From the NCBI RefSeq assembly GCF_029436685.1, contig NZ_JAROCY010000013.1, positions 86,275 through 150,274 on the forward strand: a stretch of 64,000 bases of DNA, read 5' to 3'. Numbering within the stretch: position 1 is the stretch's first letter; every line of letters begins with the position of its first letter. Made by a program: the position numbers and the translations under genes. Below the pieces are notes generated by a model. The model was not told the DNA's origin, made no database searches, and saw only the letters and a program-made list of their open reading frames with translations. Origin of the DNA: Novosphingobium cyanobacteriorum. GTDB lineage: Bacteria; Pseudomonadota; Alphaproteobacteria; Sphingomonadales; Sphingomonadaceae. Below, one piece after another: positions 1-12,000 of this stretch.

Positions 1-1
1 C

Positions 2-3000
2 AGCACGCTCGAGATTGGCAACTATGCCAAGGACGCCACCGGTGCGGCGGACCCGGGCAACAGCTTCACCGGGCTTACGCTGAAGGAGCGCAACGCCGCA
101 TACCTGGAAAACGGCCTGCTTGGCCCTTCGGCCACGCCGACCAAGTTCGTGCCGATGATCACCTCGGCGCTGGCCGGGCAGGGCACCTATTCGATCAACA
201 ACGCCCAGGCCGCGTTCTCCGACACACCCGAGGGCCAGGTGGTGGTGGACCGGGGGGCGACGATCACCGCCGGCAAGGGCGGGTTCGTGATCCTGACCGG
301 GCCGAACGTGAGCAACGACGGCACGCTGACCGCGCCCGAAGGACAGGTGAGCCTGCAGGCGGGCCGCGCGATCAGCTATACCGTGTCAACCGGCGACGCC
401 AATGGCGTGGACCCGGACATCCGCGGCCTGATCCTGCGTTCCACCACCGAAACCGGCGGCAATGCGGTCAATAGCGGGCTGATCGAGGTTCCGCGCGGCT
501 ACATCTCGCTGGGCGCGGACCTGACCGGCACGGTGATCAACAGCGGGCTGCTGGCATCGACCACCAGCGTATCGCGCAATGGCGCGATCTCGCTGACCGC
601 GGGGCACGTGGTGATCAGCGCGGGTGCCGATCCGGCACATGCGGGTGGCATCGCCATCCTGGAGGACAAAAACGGCGAGACGGTGCCACAGGGGACGGCC
701 GACAGCCCGCCCAACTTCAAGGCATCGCGCATCGAAATCGGCGGCATGTATGTTGCCGCCACCACGCTGGGCGCGCAGGTGGGCCTGCTCGGCCCGGCGC
801 AGGTGGACTTTGGCGCGAACGCGATGCTGCTGGCTCCTGGAGCAACTGTCTCCATCGGTGGCCGTGCTTCGCAGACGTGGGACCCGCAAGACTACCTGGC
901 GCAGACGCATGCCCCGCTGGAAGGCAGCATCAACGTGGCCGATGGCGCGGTGATCGACGTTTCCGGCATCAAGGACGTGGCGCTTTCGGCCGGGCGCAAT
1001 ACCGTGCAGATCTCGCCGCTGAAGGGCAACGAGCTGCGCGATACGCCCAACTATCGCGACGTGACGACCGACGGTTCGTTCACGCTGAACGGCAAGACCG
1101 TGTACATCGATCCGCGCAAGAGCGGCGTGCGCGCCGACGGCGTGAAGTGGATCGGTTCGCCGCTGATCGAGGCGGGCAGCGCGGCCAGCCAGATCGGCGT
1201 GACCGCCGCCGAGCTGATGACCAAGGGCGGCAACGTGACCTTCGCGGTGAAGATCGTGGAAGGCGCCGCTGATGCCGCCAGCGCGCCGAACGTGAATATC
1301 GCCAAGGGCGCGACGGTGGACTTTTCGGGCGGCTGGGTCCGCTATGACGCTGGATGGGTGCGCGAATCCCGCCTGATCCGCGCCGATGGCACGCTGGTGC
1401 CGATCTCGCAGGCAGATCCGAACGGCGACTATATCGGCCTGGCCGACACCTATGACGAAACGCAATCGCGCTTTGGCGTGAGCGAGACCTATTCCAGCAA
1501 GGCGCTGAACGGCGCGCAGTACGAAGCAGCCTATGACGAGGGCCGCGATGCGGGCGCGATGGTGGTGCGGGCCTCGACCGGAACGGTTGACGCAACGCTG
1601 CATGGCGATGCCTTTGCCGGCAAGAACCAGATCGCCGCCGGCACGCCGGGCACCGCCGGATCGGCCATCGCGCGCGATCCGCGCAAGCTGCAGTCGAGTG
1701 GCCAGCAGATGCCCTCGGGCGGCTTCCTGCGCATCGGTTCGTTCAGCGGCAGCAGCGGCGTGGGGCTGGGTGGAGACATCTTCGTCCATGCCGATGGCGC
1801 GGCCGACCTGCCGGTGGGGCAGGGGGCATTCCTGCTTTCAGACAGGCAGCTGAGCGCTGCCGGGCTTTCCGCGCTGACGTTGCAGAGCAGCGGCAGGGTG
1901 ACATTCGGCACGGGCAGCAAGCTGACGCTGGCCGATGGCGGCGCGCTGACCGTGGATGCGGGCCGCACCATCACCTTTGGCGGGGACGTGACCGCGCATG
2001 GCGGCAGCATCGCCGCGCGCACCTATGAATTGAACGGCATCGTGCTGCGATCCTCCATCGCGACGACCGGATCGGCCTTCACCACGGCCGACGACGTGAA
2101 GCACGTCTATGCCGAGGGCGAGGCGCTGCCCAACCTGTTCGACGTGGTGGTTGACGGGACGCTGGACGTTTCTGGCAAGTGGAGCAACGACCTGCTGGCG
2201 GCAGGCGGCTTCACCACCGGCAAGGCCTTCACCAACGGTGGCTCGATCAGCCTCGCGGTGGCGCCCAAGGTGCTGGTGGGCCTGGGCGAAAGCATCGATA
2301 CTGCGACGGACGCGGCAGACCTGACCGGGGATCTGCTGATCCGTCCCGGCGCGTTGCTCAACGTATCCTCGGGCGGCTATGTCGACGCCACGGGCGCGCT
2401 GCAGCTGACGGCGCGGGGCGGCAACGTGACCCTGCTGAACGAGACGGTCTACGCCTCGCTATCACGCACCGATCCGCTGCTCGACAATACATCGACCACC
2501 GACCTGCCGATCGGAGGCGAGAACCAGTCGGTCACTTTCACACCTTACTTCCTTGAAGACGCAAGCAAGGGTGTGCGTTCGGCGCTGGTGCCTTCGGTAC
2601 AGCGCTCGGTGATCCAGTTCGACGCATCGAACTTCAAGGGCTTCAGCTTTGGCGGGGGTGGCGCGTTCACGCTGGTGGCGCCCGAAATTTCCCTTGGCGG
2701 AACGAAGGTGGACGGCAAGGCGTGGCTGGCGCTGGACTTCCTGCAGCAGACCGGGTTCGGCGCACTGAACCTGACAGCGTGGAAGAGCCGCACGTTCAAG
2801 GACCTGTTCGACAACGGCATCGCCGGCAATTCCGCCTTCCTCGACACCACGCAGTTCGTGATCCGCGACGGCGAGACGCTGAACCTGTCGCAGGCCCTGC
2901 TGCCGAGCGTGCTGGATCCGGCGGCTGCGTCAAAGCTGATCGGCCTGCAGACTGGTGGCGACGTGACCACGCTGGTCAGCGCGTCGATCCCGGTGGATGC

Positions 3001-6000
3001 CTGGGACCGGCGGGCGGCGACGCTTTCGATCGGCGGCCTTTCCGAACTGGTGGTCGAACAGGGCGGTTCGATCACTGGCGCGGCGGGCGCGGGCATCACC
3101 GCATCGAAGCTGTTCAACCAGGGCACCATCCGCATCATGGGCGGATCAATCCTGCAGCGCAGCGCGCTGCCCGAAGTGTTGCTGAGCCGAGCGATCGGGG
3201 TGCGTGATGAAAGCCTGGGCGGCACCGGGCTGGATTCCGTGCTGGGCGGGCATGCCGTGGTGGATGGCCACGTGCAGTATGCCGAAGACGCAACCTCGCT
3301 GGTCGATCCCACGCTGACCAACGGTCAGTTGTTCTCGATCTCGGGCAAGGACCGGACGGTGTTCTTCCTTGGCGCGCTGGATGCCGGGACGGGCATCCGG
3401 CTGGCGGAGGGCAGCGTGACCGACCTTTCGGGCGGGCTGGTGGTGAACCCGCGCGCGCCGGTGCTGGCCGATGGCCGGCGCATGGTGGCGGGAACGCTCT
3501 ATGCCGGTGGCAGCCTGCGCACCAGCGCGGCCTTCTTCGATCCTTCGTCGCTGCTGCTTTCCAGCCCCGCCTATGGCGCCGGGCGAGCGCAGGTGATCAA
3601 GGGCGGCACGACGATCGATTATGCACGGGCGCAGGTGGGCATGGCGCTGCAGGCCGATGCCGGATCGACCATCGATATCTCCGGCGCTGCGGCCAGCCTG
3701 GATGTGCAGACCGGCATCGACAGCTTTGCGCTGACCCCGCAATGGTCCAATGGCGGCACGATCTCTGCGCTGTCGGGCGGCTCGCTGGCGGGCGCAACGA
3801 TCCGCGCGGCGGGCGGTGCGGCGCAGGCCGAAGGCGGCGTGCTGGAATGGCTGGCGCCGACCTTGACCCAGTCCTACGCCGGGCTTGTATCGACCAGCAA
3901 CGTGCTGTCGGCCGACCAGATCGAGGATTCCGGCTTTTCCACGCTGTCTGTCCGCAAGAGCCTGGGCCTTTCGGGCGACGTATCGCTTAAGCTGTCAAAG
4001 GCGCTTATCCTGTCTTCGGCGGATTCAGCCAGCTCCAGCCCGCAGGAGCGCGATTTCCAGGTGGGGGTGACGCTGCTGAGCAGTGGCGCGGCGCGGATCG
4101 AAGCGCCCTATATCCGCCTGTCCAGCCGCGCCCAGACCGCGCCGAGCAGCCTGACCAGTGCAGCAACCGAAGGATCGATCACCTTTGCCGCCAACACCAT
4201 CGACCTTGTTGGCGGCATCGGCTTTGCCGTGCCCGGCGCGGGCAAGGGATCGGTGAACTTCGATGCCGCAGGCGACATTCGCCTGACCGGGGTGGCACCG
4301 GCGGTGGTGGACGTGACGCGGCAGGTGGGCCTGACCGGGGGGGTGATCGCCACTGGCGACCTCTCGTTCAAGGCGAACCAGGTCTATGCCACGACCGGCA
4401 CCGGCAACCTGCAGCAATTGATCGAGGACCGCCGCAACGGCACCACCAACTCGGCGGCGCTGCCTTTCCTCGTCGCCTCGGTGGCGGAAGGCGGCACGGT
4501 CTCGTTCGCGTCGAACGGTGGCGTGGTTCCGGATTCGCCGCTTTCGGCGGGAAGCTGGCTGCGGGTACTGGGCGCGCACATCCGGCAGGACGGGGTGCTG
4601 CGCGCACCGCTCGGCCTGCTCGAGATCGGCTCATCCTCCCGCCAGCGCATCCCGGGCTCGCTGACCTTCGCGCCTGCCACGCAGGACGTGACATTCGGCG
4701 CGGGCAGCGTGACTTCGGTGAGTGGCAAGGGGCTGAACGTGCCCTATGGCCAGACGACCGACTTGACCGAGTACTACTTCACGCCGAACACCAACGGCGC
4801 GCTGACCACAGCGCCCAGCGGGCAGCTGGTGCTGAGCGGGGGGACGATCGATGTCGCCACCGGGGCGACCATCGACGGGCAGGGCGGCGGTGACGTCTTC
4901 GCCTATGAATTCGTTTCCGGCACGGGCGGTTCGCGTGACGTGCTGTCCCGCTTCAACAGCGACAGCTTCAGCGCCAACAACGGCCTGCAATATGCCGACG
5001 GGCGGCAGGTCTATGCGATCCTGCCAGTGGCAAAGGCGGGCGAAATCGCGGCCGATGACCCGCTCTATTCGGCGGACTATGGCGTTGGTGGCGGGGACCT
5101 TTATGGCCTGTCTGCCGGGCGCACGGTGTGGCTGGATGCCGCGCCGGGGATCGCGGCGGGCGAATACCTGCTGCTGCCGGCGCATTATGCGCTGGTGCCG
5201 GGGACGCTGCGGCTGGTGGAGAACACCGCGGCGGTCGCGCCCTATGCCGGGGCGGCGGCGAAGCTGCGCGATGGCAGCGTGGTTGTGGGCGGCAGCTTCG
5301 GCACGGCGGGCACCGATTTCCGCGAATCCGAGCGCAGGTCGTTCACCGTGCAGGACGCCGACAGCTTCCTGAAATACGCGCGGATCAGGCTGACTTCGGC
5401 CACCGACAACTTCGACAAGCTGGCCGACAAGAAGGACCTGGCCAAGCCGCGCGCTCCGCGCGATGCGGCGCGCTTCGTGATCAATCCCGGCACGGCGTTC
5501 ACCGCCGATGGCGCGTTCCTTGCAGGCGCTGCTGCGGGCGGGCGCGGGGCGCAGTTCGACATTGCCGCATCGGCGATAGAGATCCGCGCGGCGGCAGGTG
5601 GTGCGGAAACACCGGGCGTCCTGTCGCTGACCACCGGCACGCTGGCCAACCTGCATGCCGAAAGCCTGTTGATCGGCGGCGTGCGACAGGACAGTGCCGA
5701 CGGCACGACGCGGCTGGACGTGGTGGCGCGCGACCTGAGCGTGGCGCGCGACGTTTCGTTGGCGCTGCCTGAGCTTATCCTGGCGGTGGGCGGGCAGGAT
5801 TCCTCGCTGAAGGTTGCAGCCGGCGCTTCACTGGTGGCGACGGGGACGCTGTCGGGCAGTGACGATGGCGCCTATGTCGTCGGCTATGCCGAAGGGCCGC
5901 GGCTGCGGCAGGATGCGGACAACACCGGCGTCGGCGCGCTGCTGCGCGTGTCCAGCGGGGCGGACCGGCAGGTGGAGCGGACGATCGATCCATCGCTCGG

Positions 6001-9000
6001 TTTCTCGGACGGCGCCCAGACCGCGCTGCGCTTCGGTGCCGGGGCAAAGGTGGCTGGCAACGCGTTGATGCTGAATTCCACCGGGGTGGTCGGCTTTGGC
6101 GAAGGGGTTTCGATCAGCGGCAAGGCGATCGATTACAGCAGCGCCAAGATCTCGTTCGCCGACAATGGGATGGATCCGGCCATTGCCAGCCAGTTGGCGG
6201 CGGCGGACAAGCTGAGCCTGCATTCGCGCCGGGTGATCACGCTGGGCGATGCCCTGCCGGCAAAATTCAACGCGCTGACGATTGATGCACCGGGCCTTGC
6301 GGCGGGGGCGGGGGACGCCACGATCTCGGCCAAGACGCTCACGCTCGGCAATTCGGGCGACGAACGTGCCACTTGTTCGGCAAGCGGGCAGGCGGGCTGC
6401 GGCAGCGGCGCCAGCCTGACTCTGCAGGCGGACCAGATCACGCTCGGCTCGGGCATGGTCCGCACCTTCGGCTTCGAAGGCGGGGTGACGCTGCAAGCGG
6501 CAAAGGGCCTGCTGGTGGAAGGCACCGGTACGCTGGCGATCGACGATGCGGGCGATCCGCAGCGGGTGAGCCTGACCATCCGCACGCCTTTCATCGCCGA
6601 CCACGCCAGCGGCAAGCAGGCGGACCTTGCCAATGGCGGTGCGGACTATGCCTTCCTCACGACCGGCAAGGTGACCGTGGACGGCACCGGGCTGACCGGC
6701 GATCTGGCGGGTGTGAAGCAGGCGCCGGGTTCGATCGTCTCGTTCGGGGCGCTGGATGCCGAAGTCGCCAGCCTGACGGTCAACAACGCCACGATCCGCG
6801 CCACGGCAGGCCTCGTCAACGGCTGGGCACGGCGCGATATCGCGGTGACGGGCAGCAGCGCGATCCTGGCGCCCGGGTACCAGACGCGGATCGGCACGGC
6901 GGCAGATGGCCTGCTGGCCACGGCGGGCGGCGGCACGATCAACCTGCGCTCGCTCGATGGATCGATCACGCTGGCGTCCACCGCCGCGCTGACCGTGGAC
7001 AACGGACTGGGCGATGCCGGCAAGCTGATCCTGGCCTCCTCACACGGGGACATCCGCCTGGGCGCGGCGCTGAATGGCGGGATCGCGGCGACGGCGAAGC
7101 GCAAGGCCTCGATCACGCTGGACGCGGATCGCATCCTGACCGGAAATGGCGAGGCGTTCGGGCTGGCCGGTTTCGTCAGCGACTATGGCAACCACTTCCG
7201 CGGCGACATGGCCATCCATACGGGTGAAGGCGATCTCACGCTCAACGCCGGGCAAAGTCTTGTCGCGTCCAGCGTCAGGCTGGTGACGGACAGCGGGCGG
7301 ATCACTATCGCAGGCACAATTGACACTTCGGGTGATGATGTCTCGGCCCTGAAGATGAGCGATCCGGCCTATGCCGCCGCGCGCGTGAACGGCGGCGACA
7401 TTGCGCTCTATGGCGCGGACGGCGTCAGTCTGGCGGCTACGGCGCGGCTCGATACCGGGACCAGCGGCTACAGCGCGCTTGACAGCAGGCAGGCCAGCGC
7501 GGGCGATGTGACCATCGGCATTTCCGCGCAGGGTGCGGGGATCTCGATTGTCCAGGGTGCGGTCATCGACGTTTCGGCCGCGCGCACGCAGGACCGGTTG
7601 GTCGCGGTTACGGTGAAGGACCCGACGACGCTGAACCAGTCCACCGCATACCGCCTCGCGGCCGGTGACCTTGGTGGCAGCGTGGTGTTCCGCGCGCCGC
7701 TGGTGAACGGCGCGGTGGATATCGACCCCAAGGGCACGATCAAGGGCGCCGCGTCGCTGCAGATCGAGGCGTTCAAGCGCTTCGACCTCGATGCGATCGC
7801 CGATGCCGGAAAGTTCTCGGGCGTTACGCGCAGCCGTGGTGCGATCCATCTGGATGCCGGCGCAACCGGGCTGCCCAACTTCCTGGCAGACACCGGCAGC
7901 AAGGGCGCGATGGCCGAATTCATCCGCAACTTCTCGGTGCGGCTGAAGCATGGCGGCGATCTGACCGGCTATCGCCTGCGGCCGGAGGCGGAGCTGGTTT
8001 CCGCCAGCAACGTGGTGATCGACAGCAATATCAACCTGGGCGCCGGGCAGATCACCGACTACGCCGGCGCCCTGCAGGATGGCCTGATCAAGGTCTCGCC
8101 GCTTGGCCCCGATGCCACCGGCAACCCGCGTTATGAAGTGGTGGCGGGCAAGGAAGGCGAGCTTTTCGCCAAATACGTGGACATGACGTTCCGCGTCGGC
8201 GGCGCGGTGACGGGCGAGGCCGGCGTGCTGACGGTGCGCACGGCCAAGGACCTGCAGGTATCGGGCAGCATCAGCGACGGATATTTCGCGTTCCACGACC
8301 GGACCGATCCGGCCTACATCAATTACCAGCTGGGCGGCGGCGACCGTACCTATCACCCCGGGGTGGTGGTCGACTGCGCATCGGGCAGCATCTGCGACTT
8401 TGGCCTGCCCTCCTACAGCGAGCTGATCGCGCTGGGGCGCAGGCCCTCGGACGACGATATCGTCAAGATCGACCTGACCTCCGGGCTTCAGGGCGGGCAG
8501 GCGACGCCGATCTTCGTCCATTCGCCCTACAGCGCATCAGCCAACAGCGCCGCCGCCAATGGCACGGGCAATAGCATCGGCATCGGCGAACTGTTCCCGC
8601 TGGTGGATGGCAAGGCGGTCAACTCCTCGGACATCCGGCTGACGGCGGGAGCCGATCTTGCTTCGGCCGATCCGCTGGCCTTCGATCGCTCTTCGAAGGG
8701 ATCGGTCACGGTTTCGGGCGAGAAGTCCTATCGCGTCGTGGCGCGTGATGGCGGGGCTTCGATTGGCGATACGCTGCAGCTTGGGTTCGACGATGGCTCG
8801 GGCACCTATCTGTTCGACAATGCCTCAAGCTTCCTGAACGGCCGCTTTGCCGACTACGTGGATGCGCAGACGGCGGGCGATTACTACACCCGGCTTGACT
8901 GGGGCAGCGATAGCGACCTGTCGGACGCGGCCAAGGCCGCAGCGGCCACGTTCTTCACCGGGCACCGGTTCATTCGCGAAGGTGGCGAAGTCGTAGGCGT

Positions 9001-12000
9001 CTATGCCTCGCTGGCAGAAGTGGCGCAGTTCCTGTCGGGCGACTTCGGCAAGAACTACGGCAACCTCAACCCGGATCTGAGCGCCGAGGCAAGCTCGGCC
9101 GTGACCTTCGACCAGTCGGTTGCGACCTATCGCCCGGTGATCCGCACGGGCAATGGCAACATCTCCATCGCGGCGGCGGGCGACATCGATCTCGTCGGCA
9201 GCAGCAAGGTGGTTTACCGCGACGCGTCGGGCTCGTCCCGCGATGCGGGGGGGGCGCCATACGAGGCGGAGTTCAGCTCTGCACAAGTTGGTGGCGCTGC
9301 CATCTACACTGCGGGCACGCGCCTGCCGACCATCGGCCTTTCGGGCCGGATCGTGGCCGATCCCGCCAGCCCCGAGAAACTGGATTACATTCCCTCGCCG
9401 CAGGGCCTGCTCGATTTCGCGCCCGTCCTGGCGGGCAACGGTGGCGACGTTTCGCTCGAGGCCGGACGCGACGTGATCGGACGGCGCGATATCTGGAGCG
9501 AGGCGTTCCTGGGCGAAGGGACCGAGATCGATACCGAGATGCCGGGCTATGAAGCCGGCACCTCTACCTTCGATCCTGCGCATATCGGCGGGTCGAGCCA
9601 GCGCTGGCGCGTCGGCGCGGTAGGCCTCGACACGCGGATCGGTGTTGTTTCGCAGCTGTTCGGTTCGGGTGTGGGGGCGCTGGCCGGTGGCGACGTGATG
9701 GTGCGGGCCGCGCGCGACGTGGCGGACCTGACGATCGCGCTGGACAATTCGATCGTGACCGACCGGACCGCAGCCGGAGCGAGGACACTGGCAAGCACCG
9801 GATCGGGCAACCTGACGCTGCAGGCCGGCCGCGACATGCTGGGTGGCCAGGTTGACATTGCTTCGGGTGTCGGGCGGCTGGATATCGGCCGCGCCGTGGG
9901 CTCGGCCGGGGAGACGCTGACGGGCGGGTCGTACGACGACCAGATCCCGAATGCCGACATCCGCAACCTGCTGCGCATCCGGGTCGCGGATTCGAACGTT
10001 TCGCTTGCCGCGCGTGGTTCCGTGGTGATCGGCGGCATCGGGGCGCTGGGCGCTGAGCAGGCCGGTGCAGGGCTCAACAGCCAGCTGAACAGCGCCGGCT
10101 TCTTCAGCCCGGTGGCCGGCGTTTCCGCATCGACGGTGGGCAAGCTTTCGCTGGTGCAGAACCGCAAGGAAATGCGCGTGGCGTTCATGGATGTCGATAC
10201 CTCGATCTCCAGCGCCTCGTTCCTGCGCGGCTATGTCCTGCCGCCGTCGCTGGCACTGTCCTCGCTTTCGTCTGACCTCGCCTTTGGCAACGGGATCGCT
10301 TCGCTCCAGTATCCCAGCCGCTATGGCCAGCTTTCGCTGGTCGCAGGTGGGAACATGGGATCATTCGCCCTTTCGATGAGCGACGCCAATCCTTCGGACC
10401 TGCCGGGCGCCTTCACGGTGGCGAGCTTCGACGGTTTTGCCGGCAACGCCTTCCGCCTCGGCGGGCTGGGCTTCACGTTCGGTTCCGTGGTCGGGCCAAC
10501 CGATGACGTGACGCTGCGCCTCTACCATGATCGCAACGTGACCCATGCAGACGATACCACTCCGGCGCAGATCTATGCCGGTGGTTCGATCAGCAGCGTG
10601 CAACTGGCGCTGCCCAAGGCGGCGCGGGTGAACGCCGGGCGAGACATCGTCGACTTCTATTTCGAAGGGCAGAACGTCCGCAGTTCCGATGTGACCAGCA
10701 TCGTCGCCGGTCGCGACATCACCGCCACATCGAACCTGCCGCCGCTTGGCTCTTCGGCCAGCGGGCGTCCCTTTGTAAACGTCACGAACATCGTATTGGG
10801 CGGGCCGGGTTCGCTTCTGGTGCAGGCTGGGCGTGACCTGGGTCCGTTCCTGAACTCGGTGACCGTGGGTGGCGTCAGCTATGGCGGCGGTATCCGCACC
10901 ATTGGCAACGAGGCCAACCCCTGGCTCGGCGGACAGGGCGCAGACATCTATGCGCTGTTCGGTGTGGCCAACGGTGCAGACTACGATGCGCTGTCGTCGA
11001 CATACCTGGACCCGGCCAACCTGGCCAAGCTGGATGGCGACCTGTTCGTGCAGGTGAGCGACAGCGCCGGCAACAAGAGCCCGGACCGGGCCAAGCCGAT
11101 CTACGCCGCCAAGCTGGCACTGTGGTTGAAGGACAACGCGCCCGACCTGTTCGCAAGCGCCCTGCCGGGCGCGACGGGCAAGAGCGACAGTGCGATCGCG
11201 AACCTGGCCTATGGCAGCTATGACAAGCTCTATGCCGCCTTTACCACAGGTCTTTCGCAGGAGCGGCAGCGGCAGTTCCTGATCAAGGAAGTGTACTTTG
11301 GCGAACTGACCGCGCCGGCCGATCCCAACGGGCCTTCCTACCAGCAATACGTACGCGGCTATCGCGCGATCCAGACGCTGTTCCCGGCAAGTGCCGGCTA
11401 TACCGACAACCTGGCGACGTTCGAAACCGACCCCTCAACGGTCAGCGAAGCTCATCCACTGGGCGAAGCGACCAAGAAACTGGTGGATGGCCAGCCGGCG
11501 GTGGCGACGCGGGTGATTACCGGCAATGTCGACCTTCGGCTTGCCACGATCCAGACCTCGCGCGGGGGCACGATCGACATTCTCGGGCCGGGGGGCGATT
11601 TCATTGCCGGTTCCGTTGTGCGCACGTCGCAGCAGGCTGCATCGAAGTCCACGCCGTTGGGCTCGACCGGGCTGTTCAACATCCGCAACGGTGCGGCGCT
11701 CAGCGTATCGCCGGTGCGGATCTCGTCGATCCCGATTGGCTATGAAGGCGTGCTTTCGCTGCGCGGTGGCGAAATCCAGAGCTTCACCGACGGTGACTTC
11801 CGCCTGAACCAGAGCCGACTGTTCACTCTGAGCGGGGGTGATGTCACCATGTGGTCATCCAACGGCGATCTCAACGCGGGGCAGGGGCCGAAGACGGCCT
11901 CGAACTTCCCGCCGGTGGTGCTGCGCTTTGATCCCAACGCCTTTGCCGAGGTGGACAGCGCGGGCAGCGTTTCCGGCGCGGGCATCGCGGCGTTCCGGCC

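Noticed and set aside
386..1789. Long minus-strand reading frames opposite the adhesin gene
   Set aside because: They are Arg/His/Ala/Gly-rich translations with no motif, leader or ribosome site; high-GC shadows of the adhesin.
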